In this document: positions 13,595 to 19,771 of the stretch, piece by piece | Numbering within the stretch: the stretch's first letter is position 1 | Layout of the letters: each line of letters opens with the position of its first letter | Virus record (IMG/VR): IMGVR_UViG_3300024475_000292 | Coordinates: 1-20,967 of that record | DNA length: 20,967 bases | Strand: one strand, 5' to 3' | DNA from: a virus | The notes under the pieces: model-generated | What the model was told of the DNA's origin: nothing | What the model saw: only the letters and a program-made list of their open reading frames with translations | The model's database searches: none | Made by a program: the position numbers and the translations under genes

Positions 13595-15895
13595 ATGGCT
13601 ATTACCCTAACAGAGGTCAACAATACATTAATTAGTATGGTTGATGAGCAGCGAGAAACTAAATCGGTTATGCAAAGCATTGCCGATAAAATTACTGCAT
13701 CTGCTGAACGAGATGAAAAGGCCCGATTAAAGTTTTTAAATAATAAAGGTTCTACCGCTACTGCGGGTAATGTAAGATCGGCAGGCGCTTCTGCATCGGC
13801 AGGAAATTCTGGCGGTTTATTAGCTGGTATGTTAGGTGGCCTTGGTGGAAGAATGCTTGGTGGCGCTGCGGGAATTGCTGGATTAGGGCTAGCACTTCCT
13901 GCTTTCTTTGGCGGTCTCATTGCTGGTGATGCTGCAATGAAGTGGTTAGATGTTAGTATGGATTTCGGCAAACTCAAAGAGGCTGCAATTGGTTTTACTA
14001 ATATCATTCTTGAAATGGATCCAAAAGCATTAGTAGTTCTTGGCGGGATGATGGGTATCTCTGCCGTTGGTGGTACAAAGGCTGCTAAAGGTCTTGGCAC
14101 AATGGGATTTGCTATTAGTGCATTTCTTGGAGGTTTATTAGCAGGTGATCTAATCTTCAGTGGGGTAAAAGCTCTTGGCGGTGATCTAAATTTTGATGGT
14201 ATGAAATCTGCATTAGGCGGATTCTCTGGCATGATTATGTCAATGAAACCAGAAGCGATAACCGTAATGGCTGGGCTTATGGGAATAAGTGCTCTGGCTG
14301 GAATTAAAGGTGACGGCAAATCAGCTGCTATAGCGTTAGGTGCTATGGGCATTGGTATCACTGCCTTCCTAGGCGGTTTACTTCTAGGCGATCAACTTAT
14401 CGAAGGGGCTTCCGCTTTAGGTATGAGCATGGACTTTGGTGGAATGAAGTCTATATTAACTGGCTTCTCTGATTCAATTGGAGCGCTCACACCAGCTGCG
14501 GCAACTGCATTGGTTGGAATTTTAGGCGCTGCTACTGGATTGGCTGTTGTAGGTAAAGGTCCAAAGGCTGCAGCTAATATTGCAGCTAATATGGCAGGCA
14601 TCGGCGCTGGTATCGCTGGATTTATGACAGGTCTGGCAGCTGGTGATGCAGGAATAACATGGCTTCAAAAGACTGCAGGCGCCGACGGCGGTGGTTTAAA
14701 ATCTGCATTTAGTATGTTCAATGATTCTATGGGAGTTTTAGATGAAAAATCTGTAAAAGCTCTTGCTATTATCGTCGGTGCATCAACAGCTGCTGGTCTA
14801 TTGGCTGGAGCTGGAGCAGGTGTATCAGGTGCACTTGGTATTGCTGCAATTATGACCGGCGTTGGTGCTGGTATCTCTGGTTTGTTTATCGGTCTTGCCG
14901 CTGGCGGTAAGATTGTTGATGTAATTAATAAGCTACCAACTGGTGGCGACGGATTTGTATCCGTTATGCGCATGTTTAATGATTCAATCTTAGCAATCAC
15001 ACCAGATGCAATTGATCGTCTTGTCGAAATTAGCAATAAGAAAATTGGCGGTGGTCTATTAAGTCTAGGCGCTGGGATGGCAGCTTTCTTCGGTGCACAA
15101 GGCCTGGGTGAGATTGGTAACATCTACTCAAATGCAAAGGATGCAATCCAAGGTGCTGTAAATTGGATCTTCGGAACCAGCTTTGGCGAAGGTGAGGACA
15201 AAGGTGCAATCTCTCAAATTATCAGAGCACTCGACCCGATAAAAACTGTTGATCAATCACTCATTGAAAAGATGGGATCATTTGGTGATGCAATTAATAA
15301 CTTTGCTATGGCATTTCAAAACTTATCAAATCTGAGTGGCGAAAAAGCATCATCCAATTTATCAAAAATGGTAAAGGACCTAGGTGGTGTTCTCTCAATG
15401 TGGCCACACTTGACTGGTGATAATCCAGAACCATTTGACCCTAGAGGCTGGAAAGCATTTGGTAGAGATAAGATTGATTTTGGTGGTGGTCTTAAAAATA
15501 TTAAACCAGAAAACATTGAAGTTGTATCAGAAGGTATTAATAAATTAAGAATAGCACTTGGTGTTACAGATCCTGTAAAAACACTTGGTGCCGTAGAACC
15601 TAGAATTAAAATGGCTGATGGATCTATTGTTGAATCCATTACCAATGCAGAAGCTGGTGTTAGAAGATCAGGTGGAACATTAACAGAATCAACAGAAGCG
15701 CTTATGCAACAAGATGAAATGTTAAGACATCTAAAAGATATCCGTGATGGGATTAACAGAATGGCTGGTGGAAACGTCTCTATGGACGATAATAGCACAA
15801 CAGTAACAAATAACTCGGGTATTGTGATGCCAAGAGGAGCTACTGTAGATTTACTTGATGGGGGTCTTGCACTTGGAGTAACAGGACCCAGATAA
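13595..15895 (+). CDS. Tail tape measure/hub length-determining protein candidate, with ~80-residue repeats
   Basis: 766 aa. The N-terminus (1-50) is a charged helical segment (MAITLTEVNNTLISMVDEQR). Residues about 70-520 are Gly/Ala-rich and hydrophobic with six copies of a degenerate repeat opened by a glycine-rich block: AFFGGLIAGD at 103, AFLGGLLAGD at 176, AFLGGLLLGD at 257, GFMTGLAAGD at 342, GLFIGLAAGG at 429 and AFFGAQGLGE at 497. Each is followed by F/M-rich helices and a xxPxAxxxLxGxxG block. The hydrophobic runs could enter membranes. The C-terminal 240 residues are mixed helix with Asn/Thr-rich end. Position just after the tail chaperone genes, length and membrane-like segments fit a tape measure protein; T4 gp29 (590 aa) is the functional counterpart, but no sequence identity to gp29 is claimed. 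It is the last gene before the terminator at 15900. Confidence 0.6.
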   Translation: MAITLTEVNNTLISMVDEQRETKSVMQSIADKITASAERDEKARLKFLNNKGSTATAGNVRSAGASASAGNSGGLLAGMLGGLGGRMLGGAAGIAGLGLALPAFFGGLIAGDAAMKWLDVSMDFGKLKEAAIGFTNIILEMDPKALVVLGGMMGISAVGGTKAAKGLGTMGFAISAFLGGLLAGDLIFSGVKALGGDLNFDGMKSALGGFSGMIMSMKPEAITVMAGLMGISALAGIKGDGKSAAIALGAMGIGITAFLGGLLLGDQLIEGASALGMSMDFGGMKSILTGFSDSIGALTPAAATALVGILGAATGLAVVGKGPKAAANIAANMAGIGAGIAGFMTGLAAGDAGITWLQKTAGADGGGLKSAFSMFNDSMGVLDEKSVKALAIIVGASTAAGLLAGAGAGVSGALGIAAIMTGVGAGISGLFIGLAAGGKIVDVINKLPTGGDGFVSVMRMFNDSILAITPDAIDRLVEISNKKIGGGLLSLGAGMAAFFGAQGLGEIGNIYSNAKDAIQGAVNWIFGTSFGEGEDKGAISQIIRALDPIKTVDQSLIEKMGSFGDAINNFAMAFQNLSNLSGEKASSNLSKMVKDLGGVLSMWPHLTGDNPEPFDPRGWKAFGRDKIDFGGGLKNIKPENIEVVSEGINKLRIALGVTDPVKTLGAVEPRIKMADGSIVESITNAEAGVRRSGGTLTESTEALMQQDEMLRHLKDIRDGINRMAGGNVSMDDNSTTVTNNSGIVMPRGATVDLLDGGLALGVTGPR

Positions 15896-15899
15896 AGCA

Positions 15900-15930
15900 A
15901 AAGCCGGTAATCACTAGGACTACCGGCTTT
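15900..15930. terminator. Bidirectional intrinsic terminator between convergent operons
   Basis: Perfect 10-bp inverted repeat AAAGCCGGTA / TACCGGCTTT with an 11-nt loop (15910-15920). It lies 5 nt after the tape-measure stop and 33 nt after the gp32 stop on the other strand. The stem ends in T runs on both strands (TTT plus; TTTTGCTTT minus), as expected for a two-way terminator. Confidence 0.85.
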
Positions 15931-15939
15931 CCATCACAT

Positions 15940-15954
15940 TGTAACGTGGTTACA
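15940..15954. repeat. Short perfect inverted repeat in the gp32 3' untranslated region
   Basis: TGTAAC-gtg-GTTACA, a 6-bp stem with a 3-nt loop, between the gp32 stop and the terminator. No T tract follows on either strand, so it is not a terminator by itself. It may be an mRNA 3' hairpin or chance. Confidence 0.35.
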
Positions 15955-15962
15955 TGTAAAAC

Positions 15963-16877
15963 TTATGATGCTGCCAACTTAGCAAAGTATGACATTGTGT
16001 CTTCTTCCTCTTCTCCAGAGTCATCTGTCTGAGAGATTGACTCCTCAAGAGTCTGTGCAGGCATTTCACGATGCATAGGCGCTGGCGCTTCTGCATTCAT
16101 TTGTGATTGTTGCTGCATTGTGGGTTGAGACGTATTACCAAGAACACTGTCCAGTTTCTTTTTCAATTCATCATATGATTTGAATGTTGCTGGGTCAGTA
16201 TACTCTCCAAGATTGTGGAGAGAGTTGTAAATACCTTCAAGATATTCATCATCCTCACTTAGAGTGGATGGAGATGCAAACTCTGATTTGTCATAGTTGC
16301 GATAACCTTCAACTTGACGAATTTTTAGTTTGAAATCAGCACCAGCCCAGAAGTCGAATGGGTTGATTGGATCTTCATCATCAAATTGTGGCTGCATTGC
16401 ATCCATAACTTTATCAAAGATTTTCTTACCATATTCATAGATGAATACTTTACCTTCGTTTGCAGGATTGCTTGGGTCAGATACGACCAAAACATTTGAT
16501 GCATAGTGAAGACGGCGCTTCTGATCACGTGCTTGTTTACGTGAAGGTGACTTATCGTCATCAACCAAGTTCCAGAGATATGAATTCAACTCACCAACTG
16601 GATCTTCCTGACCGATTGTTGTGAGAGATTTTTCAATATACCATTTACCAGTCGGGCCCTTAAAGCCGTGATCCCAGTATTTTACGAATGGTAGGTCTTG
16701 ACCTTCACTTGCTGGAAGGAAGCGCAGAATAGCGTAGCCATTTCCTGCTTTGTCTACTGTAGGACGCCACTTGCGTTCATCTTTGTAGCTCTTGTTATTG
16801 CCACCACCTGCGGCTTCGGCTGCGGCTACGAGTTTATCAACAGAGCCACGATTACGTTTTAGATTTGCAAAAGACAT
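15963..16877 (-). CDS. gp32: Single-stranded DNA-binding protein gp32
   Basis: 304 aa, as in T4 (301 aa). gp32 coats ssDNA in replication, recombination and repair and represses its own translation. The N-terminal LKRNRGSVDKL matches the basic LAST-type cooperativity region. The core has RFLPASEGQDLPFVKYWDHGFKG (split here as RFLPASEGQ and LPFVKYWDHGFKG), KWYIEKSLTTIG, ASNVLVVSDPSNPANEGKVF and IRQVEGYRNYDKSEF. The C-terminus is acidic (SGEEEEDTMSYFAKLAAS), the region that recruits partner proteins. Only H70 aligns with a zinc ligand; the protein has no cysteine at all, so the T4 zinc site is lost, as in cyanophage gp32 that I recall. The Shine-Dalgarno AAGGAA is at 16889-16884. The leader carries a phased repeat array described separately. 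It follows gp33 after 94 nt. Confidence 0.92.
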   Translation of the reverse strand: MSFANLKRNRGSVDKLVAAAEAAGGGNNKSYKDERKWRPTVDKAGNGYAILRFLPASEGQDLPFVKYWDHGFKGPTGKWYIEKSLTTIGQEDPVGELNSYLWNLVDDDKSPSRKQARDQKRRLHYASNVLVVSDPSNPANEGKVFIYEYGKKIFDKVMDAMQPQFDDEDPINPFDFWAGADFKLKIRQVEGYRNYDKSEFASPSTLSEDDEYLEGIYNSLHNLGEYTDPATFKSYDELKKKLDSVLGNTSQPTMQQQSQMNAEAPAPMHREMPAQTLEESISQTDDSGEEEEDTMSYFAKLAAS

Positions 16878-16952
16878 TTGTATTTCCTTGTATTGCGTTG
16901 TATGTTTTGTATTGCAGTGTATATCATTGTATCATACATCAAAGAAGATGCA
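16878..16952 (-). promoter_or_regulatory. gp32 mRNA leader: hairpin plus phased ATACAA repeats, putative autogenous operator
   Basis: Reading the minus strand, a TGCATC-ttcttt-GATGTA hairpin (16952-16935, one G-U pair) is followed by six ATACAA-like units with first bases 10, 10, 9, 10 and 10 nt apart, ending directly at the ATG. Plus-strand TTGTAT copies are at 16878, 16888, 16898, 16907 and 16927, with a variant GTGTAT at 16917. The hairpin loop UUCUUU can pair with the Shine-Dalgarno AAGGAA (16889-16884, one G-U). This resembles in layout the T4 gene 32 leader, where a 5' pseudoknot nucleates cooperative gp32 binding over an unstructured region. Confidence 0.6.
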
Positions 16953-16958
16953 CACCAC

Positions 16959-16966
16959 TATATATA
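16959..16966 (-). promoter_or_regulatory. Late-like promoter element for gp32
   Basis: Minus-strand TATATATA, 7 of 8 matches to TATAAATA. It would place the transcript start near 16953, right at the base of the leader hairpin. A second option is an extended -10-like TGATACAAT at 16935-16927, which would remove the hairpin from the transcript. Moderate evidence only. Confidence 0.35.
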
Positions 16967-16971
16967 CGTTT

Positions 16972-17196
16972 TTACTCAAAATCTAGCTGATTCCCACGTG
17001 GAATCAAATTTAATTGCATTGCTTCGGCTTCAAGCTTACCGAGGATTGGAGCAGAGATAAACTTCTTGCAATCTTCTGGATCAATGCCATGCTTTTCGCA
17101 TAGGTCAAGCACAACATCCATATAAGAATTCTTTTGTTCAATCACTGTCTTTTCGATAAGCTTTGCGAATTCAGCTTTTGTTAAAAACTCACTCAT
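16972..17196 (-). CDS. gp33: Late promoter transcription accessory protein gp33
   Basis: 74 aa, shorter than T4 gp33 (112 aa). gp33 bridges RNA polymerase to the sliding clamp gp45 and lets gp55-directed polymerase start at TATAAATA promoters. The sequence MSEFLTKAEFAKLIEKTV, SYMDVVLDLCEKHGIDPEDC, then KLEAEAMQLNLIPRGNQLDF is the compact form I recall from cyanophage-type phages, with a core helix pair and a short hydrophobic C-terminus suited to clamp contact. It sits between gp32 and the 371-aa gene; in T4, gene 33 is also close to gene 32. It overlaps the upstream gene by 4 nt (ATGA). It is the natural partner of the late octamers found elsewhere in the window. Confidence 0.7.
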   Translation of the reverse strand: MSEFLTKAEFAKLIEKTVIEQKNSYMDVVLDLCEKHGIDPEDCKKFISAPILGKLEAEAMQLNLIPRGNQLDFE

Positions 17197-18308
17197 TTGT
17201 TGAGCACCCTCAATATAATGGTATCCTTATTAATGCGACCATTGATGTTGTCAACAGTCTTTGTTGTTAGTGTTCCCCAAAACTTATTAATAGCTGTGGG
17301 AGTTTTAGTTTGAAAAACAGATAGGTGTTCTTCTGGTTTACGCAAACGAATACCGCGTGAACGTTCTGCATCAATGCCATATACTGTGCTGCCTTTGACT
17401 TCAAGGCCACCAGAGCGTTCTGTGATGTATTCGGTTAGCATTCTTGTTTTCACATTAAAAGTATAGAGCCTTGCAGCACCAACAATCAATGCGGGGTTGA
17501 TAGACGCCAACTTATATTCAGCTGAGTCTTTCAGATAGTTTAGTTTCAGAACCTGTTTGTCTGCAGACTTAACACGAGGCTTTGTAGGTTTACGTGTCGC
17601 TTTCTTTGACATAACATATTTCTCGGCATCATCAACAATCGTTGAAACAATCTTGAGAAACTGTTTGCGCTCTGGAACTGACCAATGAGAATAAGCTTCG
17701 ACAAGATCATCCGACTTGTCATTAACCAATTCATTCATTTCATTCAAAAGAGGTGTGTAATAGTCAAGAACGTGCTTAGCAGAGATTGCATTCAACTCTG
17801 CTTTAACCATTTCATTATACACGGAATAGTTCTTCCAGTCAACAAAAATATCACCAGTACCAAACATATCTAAAATTTCTTCAATACACGCGATGAATTC
17901 AGATGATTTTTCTTTGACAATCTCCATAGGAGACTTTTTGTTCAAAACAACAACAGCGTCTTCTTTCAGTTCTGCTTTCTTGTTTGCAGCTTCACGCACA
18001 CGCGCGATATATGATTCAATATGCTTTGTGCCATTCCACTTAGCGTCCCACTCATTACCGAGGTTCTTCCAAGCGATAGTAGCGCAAACGCCAGCTTCGC
18101 CACCATACATATAGTCAGGAGCAGACAACAAGAGCGTCCGTTCCTTTCCAGTGTAGTTGGACTTGATGTAGTCCTTTAAGACAACAGCGATATCTTTCTT
18201 GTCAACATCCATACGAATATGAGACGCAAACCAGTGAAAAGAATCCGTTGGCGCGGCAGCAATACCCGTTTTGATTTTACGAGGAAGTATCTTCTTTTTC
18301 TTCGCCAT
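17193..18308 (-). CDS. Conserved T4-like phage protein of unknown function, 371 aa
   Basis: Not assignable to a known enzyme. The N-terminus is very basic (MAKKKKILPRKIKTG). The N-terminal region (about 20-110) has HWFASHIRMDVDKKD and many aromatic residues. A helical middle (130-235) leads to a basic linker (ATRKPTKPRVKSADK, about 237-251). The C-terminal domain (about 252-371) has LKYLKDSAEYKLASINPAL-type strands: KLNYLKDSAEYKLAS, IVGAARLYTFNVKTRMLTEY, GLEVKGSTVYGID and NGRINKDTIILRVLNK. This C-terminal pattern is one I recall from hypothetical proteins of marine T4-like phages. The basic segments suggest nucleic acid contact. Co-transcription with gp33 and gp32 suggests a role in DNA replication, repair or transcription; this is inference. 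It overlaps the upstream membrane-protein gene by 32 nt and gp33 by 4 nt. Confidence 0.8.
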   Translation of the reverse strand: MAKKKKILPRKIKTGIAAAPTDSFHWFASHIRMDVDKKDIAVVLKDYIKSNYTGKERTLLLSAPDYMYGGEAGVCATIAWKNLGNEWDAKWNGTKHIESYIARVREAANKKAELKEDAVVVLNKKSPMEIVKEKSSEFIACIEEILDMFGTGDIFVDWKNYSVYNEMVKAELNAISAKHVLDYYTPLLNEMNELVNDKSDDLVEAYSHWSVPERKQFLKIVSTIVDDAEKYVMSKKATRKPTKPRVKSADKQVLKLNYLKDSAEYKLASINPALIVGAARLYTFNVKTRMLTEYITERSGGLEVKGSTVYGIDAERSRGIRLRKPEEHLSVFQTKTPTAINKFWGTLTTKTVDNINGRINKDTIILRVLNK

Positions 18309-18504
18309 TGTCTAGGTCTCCATTCAACTTAACGATTTCGATTTCGTTGTCAGCCGTTGTGTAATAATTGATAAACCCTTCGTCACACAGATATGTGATT
18401 GTATTGTTTATCGTCTGTACTTCTGATTTTTTTGCATAATTATAACCTATCATAAAGCAACAGATTGCACCCGAAATAACAAAACATACTGTAACTAGAT
18501 CCAT
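18277..18504 (-). CDS. Small predicted membrane protein, 75 aa
   Basis: The N-terminus MDLVTVCFVISGAICCFMIGYNYAKK is one hydrophobic segment (about residues 3-22, given here as VTVCFVISGAICCFMIGY) closed by lysines, so a single transmembrane helix with an N-out or N-in anchor is likely. The C-terminal 50 residues are polar and acidic (NGDLDNGEEKEDTSS). Function is unknown. The ribosome site AGAGG stands about eight bases before the ATG. It is the first gene after the sigma70-like promoter at 18613-18585 and a leader hairpin, and overlaps the 371-aa gene by 32 nt, so it is part of that operon. Small early membrane proteins are common in this phage group, with roles mostly unknown. Confidence 0.65.
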   Translation of the reverse strand: MDLVTVCFVISGAICCFMIGYNYAKKSEVQTINNTITYLCDEGFINYYTTADNEIEIVKLNGDLDNGEEKEDTSS

Positions 18505-18546
18505 ATTATTTGTCCTCTAGGTCTTGTTCATATATGTAAATGTTGC

Positions 18547-18575
18547 CTCGCTCTTCCTTCTTACGAAAGAGCGAG
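18547..18575 (-). promoter_or_regulatory. 5'-terminal mRNA hairpin of the early transcript
   Basis: Perfect 9-bp inverted repeat CTCGCTCTT / AAGAGCGAG with an 11-nt loop. It begins about two or three bases after the predicted start of the promoter at 18613-18585 and lies 42 nt before the membrane-protein gene. No U tract follows, so a 5' stabilising stem-loop is more likely than a terminator. Confidence 0.6.
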
Positions 18576-18584
18576 TTCCATTTA

Positions 18585-18613
18585 AGTATACACATATATT
18601 TGATATATGTCAA
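18585..18613 (-). promoter_or_regulatory. Sigma70-type early promoter
   Basis: Minus strand TTGACA (18613-18608), 17-nt spacer, TATACT (18590-18585): perfect -35, 5 of 6 in the -10, optimal spacing. It lies in the 114-nt gap between the SH3-like gene and the small membrane protein gene and should drive membrane protein, 371-aa protein, gp33 and perhaps gp32. Confidence 0.8.
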
Positions 18614-18618
18614 CCAAT

Positions 18619-18918
18619 TCATGAGAAAGAAATCACACTATCAATACGAAATGAGCGCCAGCCTTGTGCTGTTGTATCCCACACAGGAAGCACTTCTTCA
18701 TTTACAGGTTTAGGAGATTTAGAGGCTTTGATCTCAATTGGGTCCGGAATAAGATTTTCATCCAATGTGCAAGTCATTTCACGTTGCTCACCATTCACCT
18801 TTGTGAATGTAACAACTCGCGTTCCTGACTGTAGCTCTTCAATCATTTTAATTCGAATCTCTTTGCGGATATTCTCCGCAAGCAATTCCAATTCCTTTGC
18901 TGAACTCAAGTTCTTCAT
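18619..18918 (-). CDS. SH3 beta-barrel/WYL_2-like small phage protein
   Basis: 99 aa. After an N-terminal helix (KELELLAENIRKEIRIKMIEE, given in part: ELLAENIRKEIRIKMIEE) come VVTFTKVNGEQREMTCTLD (about 35-53) and VLPVWDTTAQGWRSFRIDSV (about 76-95). These two blocks are the signature of the small phage family annotated as SH3 beta-barrel fold or WYL_2-like (Sm/SH3-type strands with a W-R-S-F-R end). The biochemical role is not known; related WYL domains bind ligands or nucleic acids. Shine-Dalgarno AAGGA is present before the start. It is 40 nt after the ligase-domain-like gene and precedes the sigma70-type promoter of the next unit. Confidence 0.75.
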   Translation of the reverse strand: MKNLSSAKELELLAENIRKEIRIKMIEELQSGTRVVTFTKVNGEQREMTCTLDENLIPDPIEIKASKSPKPVNEEVLPVWDTTAQGWRSFRIDSVISFS

Positions 18919-18958
18919 ATTATATTCCTTTATTTTTTAGTGAGATGTTTGTATGGTT

Positions 18959-19240
18959 TTATTTTACACTATCGCGAAAGCTTTGTAAAGCGTCTTTAAT
19001 AATGCTTGGATACTTTCCTAAAAAGCTACCTGCTTTTAGTGCATCCTTATCTATTGCATCTTTATGTCGATGTGCGATATTGTCCCATTCTTTGTAAATG
19101 ATTTTAGAAAGATTGTCATAAAATCCATCAGTCAATATAGGATCGTCATCGACATAATACGCATATGAAGCCATAAGATAAAACGGAACCATCATGTTCA
19201 TATTATCTTTAATGACATTAGCGACTTGCTTATCAAGCAT
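18959..19240 (-). CDS. Orphan protein resembling domain Ia of NAD-dependent DNA ligase
   Basis: 93 aa. The block SYAYYVDDDPILTDGFYDNL (residues 25-44) matches the LigA domain Ia signature, in which two tyrosines and an aspartate bind NMN (Y..YY..D.P...D..YD.L). The C-terminal part has AGSFLGKYPSIIKDAL. I recall such small proteins being annotated as LigA-related in T4-like phages. No adenylation domain (no KxDG) is present here or in neighbours, so it is not a ligase on its own. It might bind NAD/NMN or act on a host or phage NAD enzyme; this is inference. It shares one base with the stop codon of the upstream gene. The upstream GGGA ribosome site is close and weak, so coupling is likely. Confidence 0.7.
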   Translation of the reverse strand: MLDKQVANVIKDNMNMMVPFYLMASYAYYVDDDPILTDGFYDNLSKIIYKEWDNIAHRHKDAIDKDALKAGSFLGKYPSIIKDALQSFRDSVK

Positions 19241-19521
19241 TAATCCCAGTCGCCATTTGAAAATGGGCTGTCAAACTTGGTCGTTTCACGAAACGTGTCT
19301 CCGTAATACTCGCTTGCATACTTAGATGCATCAGTGTAATAGTTTGGATTTTTTGAACTATCATCAGGAGTCTCAACAAAACTTCGCATAGGTTTTGCTG
19401 CAGCTTTCATTTTAAGAATAGTAGCACTAGATTTTTTCTTGATAGCTACCATTTTCTTTTTGCGCTCTGCAACTTCTTTGATAAGAGCTAGGCGTTCCGA
19501 TTGTGTTGTCGCGTATTTCAT
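19240..19521 (-). CDS. Hypothetical basic protein, 93 aa
   Basis: Unrecognised. The N-terminal half is very basic and helical (ERLALIKEVAERKKKMVAIK, then SATILKMKAAAKPMRSF). The C-terminal half is polar with many Tyr, Asp and Ser (NPNYYTDASKYASEYYGDTF) and an acidic end (SPFSNGDWD). Two adjacent ATG codons are available (19524 and 19521). The Shine-Dalgarno AAGGA (19532-19528) is only 3 nt from the first but 6 nt from the second, so 19521 is preferred. The gene follows the 68-aa gene by about 9 nt and overlaps the next start by one base. The N-terminal charge would suit nucleic acid or membrane binding, without further support. Confidence 0.6.
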   Translation of the reverse strand: MKYATTQSERLALIKEVAERKKKMVAIKKKSSATILKMKAAAKPMRSFVETPDDSSKNPNYYTDASKYASEYYGDTFRETTKFDSPFSNGDWD

Positions 19522-19530
19522 CATATATCC

Positions 19531-19737
19531 TTAGTAGAGGTCAGCTGGAGTGAAGTAAGTTCCGATAGGCGAACCCGTCGGCTGCATATAATCATTACGA
19601 ATTGATTTGATTTCAATGACTTGTTCTGTGCCATCTTCTTGGGCAACAGTAACAGTTGTTTCTGTGAAGTCAACAACGAGCGATTCTACATGAGCGTAGT
19701 AAGCGCCGTAGTTTGAAATGATTTTAGTTCCGATCAT
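19531..19737 (-). CDS. Conserved hypothetical small protein, 68 aa
   Basis: The sequence is MIGTKIISNYGAYYAHVESL, then VVDFTETTVTVAQEDGTEQV, IEIKSIRNDYMQPTGSPIG and YFTPADLY. The alternation of hydrophobic and polar residues predicts a small beta barrel (four or five strands), with a polar turn in the middle. The family type is one I recall from T4-like phages but with no known role. It is the first gene behind the sigma70-like promoter at 19800-19772. The mRNA has an unusual GA-repeat just before the ATG that can serve as an extended Shine-Dalgarno. No catalytic motif or membrane segment is visible. Confidence 0.65.
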   Translation of the reverse strand: MIGTKIISNYGAYYAHVESLVVDFTETTVTVAQEDGTEQVIEIKSIRNDYMQPTGSPIGTYFTPADLY

Positions 19738-19744
19738 GCGAATT

Positions 19745-19756
19745 CTCTCTCTCTCT
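19745..19756 (-). repeat. (GA)6 simple repeat acting as ribosome site
   Basis: Plus strand (CT)6, that is GAGAGAGAGAGA in the mRNA, ending 7 nt before the ATG at 19737. The repeat offers several staggered GAGA/GGAG-like pairing registers with 16S rRNA. It is the only simple dinucleotide repeat noticed in the window. Confidence 0.6.
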
Positions 19757-19771
19757 TCTGTCTATGCATTA

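Noticed and set aside
13531-14361. 276-codon open frame antisense to the tape-measure candidate
   Set aside because: It is Pro/Ala/Ile-rich, exactly what the complement of Gly/Ala-rich repeat codons gives, and has no ribosome site; it is a shadow, as are the antisense frames at 14665-15123 and 15316-15900.
18524-18940. 138-codon plus-strand open frame
   Set aside because: It covers the SH3-like gene and the promoter/hairpin region on the opposite strand; the minus-strand protein has a recognisable family pattern and a Shine-Dalgarno.
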